Assembly (NCBI RefSeq): GCF_028826105.1
Contig: NZ_JAQGPL010000001.1
Location: forward strand, 311,501 to 375,500
Source of the DNA: Paenibacillus humicola
GTDB taxonomy: Bacteria; Bacillota; Bacilli; Paenibacillales; Paenibacillaceae
Direction of reading: 5' to 3'
DNA length: 64,000 nucleotides
The translations under genes were made by a program, and so were the position numbers. A model generated the notes under the pieces. It did not search any database. It was not told the origin of the DNA and saw only the letters and a program-made list of their open reading frames with translations. Every line of letters begins with the position of its first letter. Positions within the stretch are counted from its first letter, which is position 1. Positions 52,622 to 61,544 of this stretch are shown here, one piece after another.

Positions 52622-54013
52622 ATGGACAACGCAGCGGCGCAGCATGATGAGCCGAAGCTCGGGTTGTTTCGGCTGACCTGGCCGATGTTTCTGGAATTTT
52701 TTCTGTTTATGCTGATGGGCACGGCGGATACGCTCATGATCAGCGGGGTGTCCGACGACGCGGTGTCGGCTGTGGGCGTAGTCAATCAATATTTGTTTAT
52801 TTGCATTCTTGTCATGGAAGTGATCGGCAACGGCGCATCGATCGTCGTGGCGCAGTATTTGGGCGCGCGCCGGATGCTCGAGGCGTCCAAAATCGCGGCG
52901 TTGTCCATCACGCTCAATTTGCTGCTCGGACTTGCCGTCAGCGGCGCGCTGCTGCTGCTCGGCGGCACGATTTTGAACCAGATGAACCTGCACGGCGAGG
53001 TGCTGGATTATGCCAAAACGTATATGCACATCGTCGGCGGCTTTTTGTTCGTCCAGGCGCTGATCAACGTCTTTGCGGCTTTGATCCGGACCTGCGGCTT
53101 CACGAAGGAGTCGATGCTCGTTTCGCTGGGCATGAACGTGCTGCATATCGGCTGCAATTACGCGCTGATTTTCGGCCATTTCGGCCTGCCGCAGATGGGA
53201 GTGGCGGGGGCGGCCGTGTCGACGGCGGTCAGCCGGGCCGCCGCGCTGGTCGTTTTCGTCTGGATGCTGTACCGCGTCATGGAGGTGCGGATGGCATTCC
53301 GTTATTATGTGACGTTCGCCCGGGAATACGTCCGCAGCATTTTCAAGGTCGGCATTCCTTCGGCGCTGGAGCAGATGACGTATCAGAGCTGCCAGACGGT
53401 ATTCGTCTTCTACGTCACCTTCCTCGGCTCGGAGGCGCTGGCTTCGCGCCAGTATGCGATGTCGATCTCGCAATATGTCTATTTATTCAGTACCGCGATC
53501 GGCATGGGAACGGCGATCATTGCCGGCCGGCTGATTGGAGCCGGACGGCCTGACGATGCATACCGGAGGGTGCTGGCGAGCGTAAAATGGAGCGTGGGAC
53601 TGACCGTGGTCATCGATGCGGTCGCGATTTTGCTGCGCAAGCCGATCGCAGGCCTGTTCACGGCGAATCCGGACATTATCCGAATGACGTCGCAGATCAT
53701 CCTGTTCAGCCTGCTGCTCGAGACGGGACGGGCGTTCAACCTCGTGCTCGTCAATTCGCTGCGGGCGGCGGCGGATGCCAAATTCACCGTCTATATGGGC
53801 TTTATATCGATGGTGTGCATGAGTCTGCCGCTCGGTTACCTGCTTGTCTTCCGGCTGCATCTCGGGCTGCCCGGGATCTGGCTCGCCATCGCGGCCGACG
53901 AATGGACGCGCGGCATTATCATGTGGTTCAGGTGGCGGAGCCGGGCGTGGGAGCGGCATTCGCTCGTCGGGCCGTCCGGAACGGCGGCAGGCGCTCCCGC
54001 CTCCTCCGGCTGA
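52622..54013 (+). CDS. MATE-family multidrug exporter
   Basis: This 463-residue cation-antiport exporter has 12 helices. Typical features: the opening LTWPMFLEFFLFMLMGTADTLMISGVSDDAVSAVG (quoted in part in the family pattern), VEVIGNGASIVVAQYLGA, and the half-repeat near residue 250 (FKVGIPSALEQMTYQSCQTVF). The start is uncertain: ATG 52622 is 14 bases from GGAG, GTG 52610 only two bases from it. A Gly/Pro-rich tail follows the last helix. Substrate is not predictable. Confidence 0.88.
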   Translation: MDNAAAQHDEPKLGLFRLTWPMFLEFFLFMLMGTADTLMISGVSDDAVSAVGVVNQYLFICILVMEVIGNGASIVVAQYLGARRMLEASKIAALSITLNLLLGLAVSGALLLLGGTILNQMNLHGEVLDYAKTYMHIVGGFLFVQALINVFAALIRTCGFTKESMLVSLGMNVLHIGCNYALIFGHFGLPQMGVAGAAVSTAVSRAAALVVFVWMLYRVMEVRMAFRYYVTFAREYVRSIFKVGIPSALEQMTYQSCQTVFVFYVTFLGSEALASRQYAMSISQYVYLFSTAIGMGTAIIAGRLIGAGRPDDAYRRVLASVKWSVGLTVVIDAVAILLRKPIAGLFTANPDIIRMTSQIILFSLLLETGRAFNLVLVNSLRAAADAKFTVYMGFISMVCMSLPLGYLLVFRLHLGLPGIWLAIAADEWTRGIIMWFRWRSRAWERHSLVGPSGTAAGAPASSG

Positions 54014-54076
54014 ACGCCATCCGGCCGAAGGCGTTTGGGCTCGAACCGGCGAGCTAAACCTTCACGGCGGATGACG

Positions 54077-54113
54077 AAAGGAGCGGAACCTCGTGCGGTC
54101 CGGCTCCTTTTCT
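54077..54113 (+). terminator. Terminator after MATE gene
   Basis: AAAGGAGC...ACC pairs with GGTCC...GCTCCTTT over about 12 bp with one displaced base, followed by TTTTCTC. Confidence 0.65.
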
Positions 54114-54195
54114 CATGCCGCTTCCTGAGTGTATTCCACAGCCTTACCGGCACGAATCCTTTTGGCAGGCGGCAGTGGAGCACAGCGGCCCAGCG

Positions 54196-54231
54196 GCGGC
54201 GCACCGATTTTACTCGGCAGCCGCTTTTTTT
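54196..54231 (+). terminator. Second plus-strand terminator-like hairpin
   Basis: GCGGC (54196-54200) with GCCGC (54220-54224) plus CCG/CGG inside, then seven T. No gene was found between the two terminators (54114-54195); a short RNA or gene remnant is possible. Confidence 0.45.
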
Positions 54232-54248
54232 CTGCGCAAGTGAACATA

Positions 54249-54782
54249 TTATTGAGTCCGCATATAGACGTCGCTCAACTCGCCGGCCCGATAGTAAGGA
54301 TATTCCAACCTCCGCTGTACCTGGAGGGCTGTTTCGGTATTGTTCAACCATTCCACCATATACAGACCCAAATCAAGGGATGCCGTCACGCCGCCTCCGG
54401 TTAGGACATGGCCATCCCGCACGACGCGGGCTTTAACGACTTCCGCGCAGTAAGGGGCCAGCAAATCGTAAGCCGATGAATTCGTCGTTGCTCTTTTTCC
54501 ATGCAAAAATCCCGCCGCTCCCAAAAGCAAGGCGCCTGTACAGACAGAAACCTTATATGGAGCCGTCTCCGCGGTCCGAATCCACCCTATAAAAGCCTCG
54601 TCGAAACGAAGCTGTCTGGTCGGCATGCCGCCCGGAATAAAAACGAGATCGAATTGATTCAGGTTCGGGCGCACCTCGTGCACCTTTATGGTCAGTCCCC
54701 GGTCATCCGTTACCTCGGCCTTGTCCGAGCAAAATGTCCACGATACATCCTTTTTCGCCTTCAGGATTGCCGGCTGCCCCAA
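54249..54782 (-). pseudogene. DJ-1/PfpI-type gene, N-terminally truncated
   Basis: The 177-residue frame contains the core of a PfpI/AraC-amidotransferase-like protein: FDLVFIPGGMPTRQLRFD, KVSVCTGALLLGAAGFLHGKRATT with the nucleophile Cys, VLTGGGVTASLDLGLYMVEW. The first strand and helix (about 25-35 residues) normally at the start are missing; the frame opens with TTG and has no ribosome site, and upstream codons in frame do not restore the family N-terminus. It is probably a decaying gene. A frameshift near 54790-54900 is an alternative explanation. Confidence 0.6.
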
Positions 54783-54933
54783 AAGAACACCGTACCTGAA
54801 GCAAAAGCATGCAAACCGGATCCGTGAAGCAAAGCAGGGGCTGAAGGAGTAGAAGAGATGCTCTTTTTTAGGTACCTTTCATTAGGCATCCGCATACGAT
54901 GCCATATAAAATTGCCTAAGGTGGAGTCTAACG

Positions 54934-55245
54934 ATGAGTATCCAAAACCCCGGCATTCATGAACAAACGTTATATCGAGCCGATTCGAATCTGGCGCATA
55001 ACCTGAAATCCGCCCGCGATCGCATGCACCAGATTTGCAGACAGTACACCGGCCGCCTCGTACGCGTGGAGACGATGGACGGCGATGTTTTCGAAGGAAT
55101 CATTGTGCATTGCGACAAAGGAATTTTATATTTACGGCAGCCGGGTCCCGGGAGCCCGCGCGGTTTTGCCCCGATGTATTACAACGACGTCATTTTGCCG
55201 CTTGTCCTGTACGAACTGCTCGTAATCACCTTGCTGTATACCTGA
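54934..55245 (+). CDS. Small conserved hypothetical protein with Sm-like segment
   Basis: This 103-residue protein is not recognised as a named family. After a helical N-terminus (ADSNLAHNLKSARDRMHQICRQY) it has RLVRVETMDGDVFEGIIVHCDKGILYL, which follows the beta pattern of Sm/LSm-like barrels, and ends with a hydrophobic helix (VILPLVLYELLVITLLYT). ATG 54934 follows a weak AAGGTGGAG. It sits before another small orphan of Paenibacillaceae; a role in spores or the envelope is possible but not supported directly. Confidence 0.6.
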   Translation: MSIQNPGIHEQTLYRADSNLAHNLKSARDRMHQICRQYTGRLVRVETMDGDVFEGIIVHCDKGILYLRQPGPGSPRGFAPMYYNDVILPLVLYELLVITLLYT

Positions 55246-55329
55246 AGAAAGTGCCCGGATGGCTGATACGCAGCACTGGTCATGTCCGCTGTTAGAATTT
55301 CGTTCGAACTTGCATGATAAGGAGTGATT

Positions 55330-55623
55330 ATGATGGCATTTATGCCACCGCAAGGACCGCAAGGACCGCAGCAGGCGCCGTCAACGCCGCCTCCGCAATT
55401 CACCCCTCAAAAACCGGCTGCAACAGCGTTTGCCGTCGACCCCGGCGCTATTTCGGGCTGTTTGTTTCGAAACACCTATATCTGGCTCCGGAACGGGAAC
55501 AGCTTCTGGTTTTTCCCTACCTTTGTAGGCCGCACATCGGTTTCGGGATTCCGGTGGACAGGGAGATTTTGGGCCTTTACGGGTCTCAGCTTACAATCCA
55601 TCGAGTCCTTTACTTGTTTTTAA
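55330..55623 (+). CDS. Small Pro/Gln-rich protein with aromatic C-terminal domain
   Basis: This protein of about 97 residues has an N-terminal Pro/Gln-rich tract (PPQGPQGPQQAPSTPPPQF, collagen-like composition) and a C-terminal aromatic domain (CLFRNTYIWLRNGNSFWFFP, then TFVGRTSVSGFRWTGRFWAF, ending IESFTCF) conserved in spore-forming Bacilli. Two Cys bracket this domain. ATG 55330 follows AAGGAG by five bases; ATG 55333 is equally possible. Function is unknown. The layout suggests a surface or coat protein. Confidence 0.65.
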   Translation: MMAFMPPQGPQGPQQAPSTPPPQFTPQKPAATAFAVDPGAISGCLFRNTYIWLRNGNSFWFFPTFVGRTSVSGFRWTGRFWAFTGLSLQSIESFTCF

Positions 55624-55671
55624 GCGGCTTCATCCCAAATCGAAAAAGGATCCGGATCCGCTTTTCGGGTC

Positions 55672-55700
55672 GCCCGCCGGTTGAAGGCGGGCCTTTTTTT
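55672..55700 (+). terminator. Terminator after small orphan gene
   Basis: GCCCGCC (55672-55678) with GGCGGGC (55686-55692), loop of seven, then seven T. Confidence 0.88.
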
Positions 55701-55874
55701 CGTTTAAATAGCGGATATCCGGACCGGATTCATGGCTCCTCCTGCAGGCGTGCGGCTTCAGCCGGCGGAGGATCCGTTCCCGGCAGGTTGTAAATCGCCT
55801 TGAAATCGGGTAAAACTTAGAAATAGAGGCCGTCTGCAGACAGGCGGCACGCAGGCAGGGGTGGAGGATTAGCC

Positions 55875-57119
55875 ATGAAAACGAAAAGAATCGCCGCCCT
55901 GTCACTGGCCGTGATGGGAATCGGTTTTATCGCTACGGCGCTGCTGCCGGACGTCTGGTACATCAGACTGCTGCAGGGAGGATTCGAGGCCGGGCTGGTG
56001 GGCGGCATCGCGGACTGGTTTGCCGTCACGGCGCTGTTTCGCCATCCGCTGGGCGTTCCGATTCCGCATACGTCGCTCTTGCTGCGCAACCGGCAGAAAA
56101 TCGTCAACGCGCTCATTTCCGCCCTCGAGAACGAGCTGCTGCGCAAGGAAAGCATCACGCGGAAGCTGCAGGAGTTCCGCCTGTGGGACAAAATGACCGC
56201 GGCCGTGACCGGTTTTGTGCTGAAGCGAAGCATGCGGGCGAAGCTGCTGACGGTGCTGGAAGCCGTCATCCGCGAGCTGCCGGCGGACCGGATCGCGGCA
56301 GGCGCGCAGTCGCTGCTGAGCGAGCGCATCCGGGCGATCGACCCGAAGCTGCTTGCGGAGAAGCTGGCCGGGGCGGCGGTCCGCGGCGGTTGGGACGAGC
56401 GGGCGCTCGATTACGCGCTGCTGTACGGCGCGGAATGGGCCGGCAAACGGGAAACGGAGCAGATGCTTGGCAGGCTCGCCCTCGGCAAGCTGAGCGAGCT
56501 GCAGCTGGGCGGGTTTATGGGGTTCGCGGTGCAGGCGTTCGCCGGATTTATGAATGAAGAGAAGCTCGGCTCGATGCTGCAAAATCTCATTTTGTCCGGC
56601 ATCGGCGAGCTCAGCCGTCCGGAAAGCGTCTACCGGGAACGGCTGCTCGCCGAAATCCGCTCCCGGATCGAGCGGCTTCCGGAGGAAGAGGCGCTGATGG
56701 CCCGGGTGAAACGCTGGATGGACGAGAAGGCGGACGGAGATGAGCTCGGCCGCTTCCTCGCTGCCAGGCTCGAGGAGCTGCGGGAAGCGCTGCTGCGCAG
56801 GCTGGAGGAAGAACGTCGGACCGGCGGCCGCTCGATCCTGAAGCTGTACCGGTTCGTCACGGACAAGCTGCGCGAGCGGAGCGAGCTCACCGCGCAGTGG
56901 GAGCGGGGGCTGCTCGCGCTGATCGTGAACGCGGTCGAGGCGAATCATTACCGGATCGGCCTGCTCGTGCGCGACAATCTCGACCAGCTGGACGACCGTA
57001 TGCTTGTCAGCATGTTTGAGGACAAGGTCGGCAACGATTTGCAGTGGATCCGCGTTAACGGCGCCGTCTGCGGATTCATTGTCGGCATTGGGCTTACGCT
57101 CGCCTTGATGGCGGTATAG
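55875..57119 (+). CDS. DUF445 family membrane protein
   Basis: This 414-residue protein has one or two N-terminal helices (IAALSLAVMGIGFIATALL) and a C-terminal helix (GAVCGFIVGIGLTLALMAV) flanking a long helical cytoplasmic region. The family signature GGFEAGLVGGIADWFAVTALFRHPLGVPIPHT (seen at residues 35-65) and NKVG-like EDKVGNDLQWIRVNG near the end are present. DUF445 proteins (YheB/YjiN type) are of unknown biochemical function; B. subtilis YheA/YheB relate to cell-surface or stress phenotypes only loosely. Start ATG after GGAGG. Confidence 0.85.
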   Translation: MKTKRIAALSLAVMGIGFIATALLPDVWYIRLLQGGFEAGLVGGIADWFAVTALFRHPLGVPIPHTSLLLRNRQKIVNALISALENELLRKESITRKLQEFRLWDKMTAAVTGFVLKRSMRAKLLTVLEAVIRELPADRIAAGAQSLLSERIRAIDPKLLAEKLAGAAVRGGWDERALDYALLYGAEWAGKRETEQMLGRLALGKLSELQLGGFMGFAVQAFAGFMNEEKLGSMLQNLILSGIGELSRPESVYRERLLAEIRSRIERLPEEEALMARVKRWMDEKADGDELGRFLAARLEELREALLRRLEEERRTGGRSILKLYRFVTDKLRERSELTAQWERGLLALIVNAVEANHYRIGLLVRDNLDQLDDRMLVSMFEDKVGNDLQWIRVNGAVCGFIVGIGLTLALMAV

Positions 57120-57139
57120 TCCGGACTTGTATTGTCGGC

Positions 57140-57171
57140 TTGACCTCCTTATACTTACTTTTATAAAGTAA
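57140..57171 (+). promoter_or_regulatory. Promoter overlapped by 17-bp palindrome (HxlR/YodB-like operator)
   Basis: TTGACC (57140-57145), 16 bases, TATAAA (57162-57167). The perfect palindrome TTACTTTTATAAAGTAA (57155-57171) covers the -10. TTAC-N9-GTAA sites are typical of HxlR/DUF24 redox- or quinone-responsive repressors, so the dioxygenase downstream is probably repressed until electrophile stress. Confidence 0.65.
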
Positions 57172-57224
57172 AAGCGTTTCGATCGGGGACGCATTCGCAT
57201 TTATTCGGACAAGGGGTTGAGACG

Positions 57225-57998
57225 ATGACGGCTTCGATGTTTATCGCCCACGGTTCGCCCATGCTGGCGGTTGAGACGAATACGTATGCCTCGTTTCTTG
57301 AGGAGCTCGGGCGGACGATGAAGCGGCCGAAGGCGGTCGTGCTGTTTACCGCTCACTGGGAGAGCGATCCGGTTGCCGTATCTTCTTCGGATGAACCGTA
57401 CGGCACGATTCACGATTTCGGCGGATTTCCGGGAGAACTGTATGAGATCCGGTATCCGGCGCGGGGCTCTTCGGAGCTTGCGGAAGAGACGGTCTCCCGC
57501 CTGGAACGAAAAGGAATCGCTGCCCGGAAGGACGAGTCGAGAGGGCTGGATCACGGTTCATGGGTCCCGCTGCGGCGCATGTTCCCAAGCGCGGACATTC
57601 CCGTCGTGCAGGTATCCGTCAATCCGTTCCGCCCGGTTCGGGAGCAGTTTGCGATCGGGGAGGCGCTGCGCGGGCTGGGCGGCGATGACGTGCTGGTTAT
57701 CGGCAGCGGCTCGACCGTGCACAATCTCCGCATGCTGCGTCCGGGCGCTCCCGCGCCGGAGCCGTGGGCCGTCGCGTTCGACGATTGGCTGATCGGGCGC
57801 ATGCAGGAAAGGGACGGCGAAGCGCTCTGCCGCTACGAGGAGCTCGCGCCGCACGCCAAGACCGCGGTGCCGAGGGCGGAGCATTTGGTGCCGCTGTTCA
57901 TTGCCATGGGCAGCGCCGGTCCGGAAGCGAAGGGGCATGTTCTTCACCGGAGCTATGAAATGGGCTCGCTGAGTTATTTGTGCGTGCGGTTTGATTAA
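57225..57998 (+). CDS. Class III extradiol dioxygenase (LigB/DODA type)
   Basis: This 257-residue metal-dependent aromatic ring-opening dioxygenase fold has ligands His in FIAHGSPMLA, His in FTAHWESDP, and the conserved SRGLDHGSWVPLRRMFP segment with His; VIGSGSTVHNLRML and HLVPLFIAMGSAG complete the family pattern. Relatives include DODA and E. coli YgiD. ATG 57225 follows AAGGGG. The operator over its promoter suggests induction by quinones or catechols, which fits an enzyme that opens catechol rings. Confidence 0.9.
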   Translation: MTASMFIAHGSPMLAVETNTYASFLEELGRTMKRPKAVVLFTAHWESDPVAVSSSDEPYGTIHDFGGFPGELYEIRYPARGSSELAEETVSRLERKGIAARKDESRGLDHGSWVPLRRMFPSADIPVVQVSVNPFRPVREQFAIGEALRGLGGDDVLVIGSGSTVHNLRMLRPGAPAPEPWAVAFDDWLIGRMQERDGEALCRYEELAPHAKTAVPRAEHLVPLFIAMGSAGPEAKGHVLHRSYEMGSLSYLCVRFD

Positions 57999-58196
57999 TA
58001 CCGGCCGTCACGCGTATTGATGCAGCGACCGCAATTGGGATGGAATGGGAGCCGGCCGGGATGGCGCGGCTCTTTACTTTTTGACCGCCGGGATCCGCAA
58101 TGAGTTGAAGAACTTTTTTTGGCAAAAAGGAGAAGACGGAGATTTTGTCGAATTTAGGGAGAAAGGGTTGATTTTTTAAGATCTTCGAGGTGTAAA

Positions 58197-60110
58197 ATGA
58201 AGGAAGCGCGCGGGTGGACCGCTTTTTTGCTCTTGATCGTTTTGAGTTCGCTTGCAATCATCCCCGGCCGTGCGGGAGCGGCGGATGACTCCGTCGTGAT
58301 CCGTAAGTGGCAGGTGCAGTGGTTCGGGCCGGACAGCCGGACGGACGGGGCGCCTCCCGCGGAAGGAGCCTGGATCGATACCGGATCGGACAAACCGCTC
58401 ACGAGCGTTCCCAAGGGGAAAACCGGGATGTGGGTGCGTTTTACCGTTCCGGCCGGCGACAACTGGCGCCATCCCGGCATTCTTGCCGAACGGCTGTACG
58501 GGCACAAGCTGTCGGTCTACCAGGGAAAGGAGCAGCTGTTTGAATCCGACCGCGATTTCGTCTTCGATCTGAATAAATTGGTGACGCCGGTCAAGCCGTT
58601 TACCGGCCGGACGGAATTTTACATCCGCATCGGCACGCTGAGCGAACGGGCAGGCCTTATCAGCGGAATTCGGGTTGGGGAATACGAGGACCTGTCGGAA
58701 CGATTTGTCCGGAAGGATCTGCCCGATATGATGCTCGGATCGTCCGTGTTCTTCCTGGGCGTCATCATGCTGATCTGCTCCGGATTTTTGAAGCGCGGAC
58801 AGCGGGGCACTTGGATTTCCTTATGTCTGATCGCGATGACGACCGGTATCCTCATCATCGTCAATTCTCCGCTTCCTTATATTTATTTCAAAGCGTACGG
58901 ACCGCTCTTCCTGGTGCTGCTCGATATTTCGCTGTTCACCCTCTTTCCGGCGCTCAGCTATTATATCGACCGGGTGTTTGAGCAGAAATTCGTTTTCTTC
59001 AACCGCTTCAGGCGCATCCAGATCGGGTATTCGGCCTTCTGCTTCCTGCTGCTGGCGGCCAATTTGGCCACGCACGACCGCTTCTTCCGGATTTATTACT
59101 GGTTTACCGTCATTATTCTCGGGCTGTTGATCATGGCCCAGCTGGTGCAAATCGTCGCGCTCGCGGTCATCCATGCCGTCAAGGGCAATAAGGACGCCAT
59201 CATCCTGTCCGCGGGCATCGGCTTTCAGGCGCTTACCGGCGTGGCCGACTTGACGCTCTTCTACGTGCATAAGACGGAATACGAGCTGTTTCTGTGGAAA
59301 TTCGGCGTATTGGGCGTCATCGCATCGCTCATCGTCGTGCTCGCCAGGCAAATTTCGGCCGATCATGCGAAGCTGGTCGTCTACTCGAAGGAGCTGGAGC
59401 TGTTCAACCATAAGCTGCAGCGGACGGAAAAAATGAAAATCATCAGCGATCTGGCCGCTTCCGTCGCGCACGAGGTACGCAATCCGCTTCAGGTGACAAG
59501 GGGCTTCCTGCAGCTGCTGAGCGAGCGGATCGACGAGCGGAACAAGCCGCATTTCGCAATGGCCATCGACGAGCTGGACCGGGCATCGGGCATCATTACC
59601 GATTTCCTGACGTTTGCCAAGCCGGAGCTGGAAGAAATGAAGGCGATGAACGTTTCGGAGGAAATCCGGCAAATCGAGGCGATGATGTCTCCGCTGGCCA
59701 CGATGAAGGGCGGCAAGCTCCTGGTCGAAGTTCCGCAAGGGCTCCATATCAACGGCAATCCTTCGAAATTCAAGCAAGCGCTGATGAATATGATCAAGAA
59801 CAGCATTGAAGCGATTGACGGGGGAGGCAGAGTGGAAATTAGCGCCCGGCCGGAACAGGAGAAAGCGGTCATTTGCATTAAAGACAACGGCGAAGGCATG
59901 GAGGAGGAGGAGCTGGCCAAGCTGGGCGACCCTTACTTCTCGACGAAGAAAAAAGGAACCGGACTCGGCCTGATGGTGACCTTCCGCATTATCGAGGTGA
60001 TGAGCGGCACAATCGAATTCCGCAGCCGAAAAGGGAAAGGAACCGAAGCGATCATTCAGTTCCCCATCGTGCATAAACAGGCTGAACTACCAGGCGGCAC
60101 CGACATCTGA
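58197..60110 (+). CDS. Membrane sensor histidine kinase with 7TM-DISM-like sensor
   Basis: This 637-residue kinase has a signal peptide (residues 1-27), an extracellular beta domain (about 30-165), seven or so membrane helices (about 175-395), a HisKA domain with the phospho-acceptor in SVAHEVRNPLQVTRGFL, and an HATPase domain with MIKNSIEAIDGGG (N box), IKDNGEGM (G1) and GTGLGLMVTF (G2). No response-regulator gene is adjacent, so it is an orphan kinase, like sporulation kinases of the KinB group. ATG 58197 follows CGAGGTG. Its 3' end overlaps the converging NHLP-type gene by 24 bases. Confidence 0.92.
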   Translation: MKEARGWTAFLLLIVLSSLAIIPGRAGAADDSVVIRKWQVQWFGPDSRTDGAPPAEGAWIDTGSDKPLTSVPKGKTGMWVRFTVPAGDNWRHPGILAERLYGHKLSVYQGKEQLFESDRDFVFDLNKLVTPVKPFTGRTEFYIRIGTLSERAGLISGIRVGEYEDLSERFVRKDLPDMMLGSSVFFLGVIMLICSGFLKRGQRGTWISLCLIAMTTGILIIVNSPLPYIYFKAYGPLFLVLLDISLFTLFPALSYYIDRVFEQKFVFFNRFRRIQIGYSAFCFLLLAANLATHDRFFRIYYWFTVIILGLLIMAQLVQIVALAVIHAVKGNKDAIILSAGIGFQALTGVADLTLFYVHKTEYELFLWKFGVLGVIASLIVVLARQISADHAKLVVYSKELELFNHKLQRTEKMKIISDLAASVAHEVRNPLQVTRGFLQLLSERIDERNKPHFAMAIDELDRASGIITDFLTFAKPELEEMKAMNVSEEIRQIEAMMSPLATMKGGKLLVEVPQGLHINGNPSKFKQALMNMIKNSIEAIDGGGRVEISARPEQEKAVICIKDNGEGMEEEELAKLGDPYFSTKKKGTGLGLMVTFRIIEVMSGTIEFRSRKGKGTEAIIQFPIVHKQAELPGGTDI

Positions 60111-60326
60111 CCGGCCGTCGGCCGTTTCTTCCGGCGGCTGAGGGACGACCAGATAGAAGAGGCCGGGCTTTTCCTCCAGCGCCTTCACTTCGATGTGTGC
60201 CGGGATGTCCACTCCAACCGCATCCCGGATGGCCTTCTTCGGGTTTGTAAGCAGTTCCTGCTTGAATGCCGGGTCATCCCAGGCTTTCTGTAAAATTTGA
60301 AGCTTTAGCGAGTCGAGTGACATCAT
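60087..60326 (-). CDS. NHLP-type leader peptide / RiPP precursor-like protein
   Basis: This 79-residue protein matches the nitrile-hydratase-like leader peptide (NHLP) family: LKLQILQKAWDDPAFKQELL, NPKKAIRDAVGVDIPAHIEV, then KALEEKPGLFYLVVPQPPEE. In this family the leader directs modification of a C-terminal core. Here only 14 residues (EETADGRSDVGAAW or less) follow the PPPP-like turn, and the usual Gly-Gly-type cleavage site is not obvious. ATG 60326 follows AAAGGG. The adjacent upstream gene on the same strand encodes an isoprenoid-synthase-fold protein, 70 bases away. It may be a true precursor or a stand-alone carrier-like protein. Confidence 0.72.
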   Translation of the reverse strand: MMSLDSLKLQILQKAWDDPAFKQELLTNPKKAIRDAVGVDIPAHIEVKALEEKPGLFYLVVPQPPEETADGRSDVGAAW

Positions 60327-60396
60327 GTTTGCTCATCCCTTTCCTGCAGGCTGGATTTCGTTTCCATTGTACCACTTCCATTCGTCAAAAGTCCCT

Positions 60397-61347
60397 CTAT
60401 TTTTTATTTTTCGACAGGAATGAAATGAGCCCGCCCGATACCGCACGTTTCGTTTCTTCTTCCGCCCTGCGGGCATCGTTCCGGATGCCGCCCGCGACCC
60501 CGGCCTGGAAGGCGGCCAGCATCGGCGGCACGTCCGGAATCGCCCTGAGCCGCCGGCCGTAGTCGTCGGCGATGTCCGCCAATCGGTCCAGGCAGCCGCG
60601 GCGGTAGACCGCTTTCTTCACCTCGCGTTCGTCCAGCACGGCGTCCCGCTCTTCCGCCGCAAGCGTTTCCCGCACCAGCGTCAGAAAAGCGCTGCAGCCG
60701 GGATTGCCCAGGTCTTCCCGCCAATCGGCCCAATCGTCGGCAAGCTGCAGCGTCGCAAGCGCGAGATCGACGGCCTCCTCCAGAGCGCCGATGCGCGCTT
60801 CCTTGCCGGCCCGGATCAGCAGCCCGGCGGCGCACAGCTTGACCGGCCCCGATTTGCGCGCGATCCGGCGCGGGTCGCGCGGATCCGCAGGAATCCGTCC
60901 CTCGTCCGATACGGCGGAGGCCCAGTCCTCGAGATAGACGCGGCAGCGGGCCCAAAACGGCGACGAAGAGGGAAAATGAGCGTCATACCGCTGCTCGAAC
61001 AGCCGCTGGGACAGCTGGCCGAGGGCGAGGGCGCGGCGGACCGCCGGCCCTGTCATATTCGGCGCCTGATCCATCGCGTCGTCCAGCAGGCAGAAATGCA
61101 GCATCGCATACAGGTTTCCCGCTGCGAGGTCGCGGCAAAGCGCCGGGTCGCAGGCGAGCTGCTCGTTCAGCCAGAAGGGAAGCAGGCAGCCGATATAGTT
61201 CGTGCCGCCGCTTTGCTTCAGCGGGTTGAAGCCGTCCAGCAGCGCCAGCCCGTCCGCATTCAGCGGAGCGGGAAACCGCGCGATTTCGGCCGCCGCTTCC
61301 GCGAAAAGGCTTTCGATCTCCGCACGGAACGGTTCCATCCAGTTCAT
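60397..61347 (-). CDS. Class I isoprenoid-synthase-fold enzyme
   Basis: This 316-residue, mostly helical protein has two Asp-rich motifs in the positions of class I terpenoid/prenyl synthases: LLDDAMDQ (about 87-94) and LQLADDWADWREDL (about 200-213). Also conserved are FNPLKQSGGTNYIGCLLPFWL near the start. ATG 61347 is preferred because GAAGGAG precedes it; ATG 61404 has no ribosome site. It probably binds a prenyl diphosphate through Mg2+, but chain length and product are not predictable. With the NHLP-type gene downstream it may form a two-gene biosynthetic unit. The promoter region is shared with the divergent LacI gene. Confidence 0.7.
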   Translation of the reverse strand: MNWMEPFRAEIESLFAEAAAEIARFPAPLNADGLALLDGFNPLKQSGGTNYIGCLLPFWLNEQLACDPALCRDLAAGNLYAMLHFCLLDDAMDQAPNMTGPAVRRALALGQLSQRLFEQRYDAHFPSSSPFWARCRVYLEDWASAVSDEGRIPADPRDPRRIARKSGPVKLCAAGLLIRAGKEARIGALEEAVDLALATLQLADDWADWREDLGNPGCSAFLTLVRETLAAEERDAVLDEREVKKAVYRRGCLDRLADIADDYGRRLRAIPDVPPMLAAFQAGVAGGIRNDARRAEEETKRAVSGGLISFLSKNKK

Positions 61348-61544
61348 TTTGGCCGCGTCTCCTTCCCCCGGCAATCGGCCGATACCGGCCTTTTCCTTTA
61401 ACATTACCGCGTGCGGCGTCCGGTTACAATCCCGTTTCCCCCCTGCTCCGGTGAAGGCCGTGGAGCGGCCCCGGCAGCGCGGCTTCGAGGCAATGGGGCC
61501 GCCGATGTAGTATAATAATTCAAAATTGGCAGAGGTGATGGCGG

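Noticed and set aside
54114..54248. A small gene between the MATE and PfpI genes
   Set aside because: No frame with a ribosome site and no recognisable protein; only terminator-like hairpins are visible.
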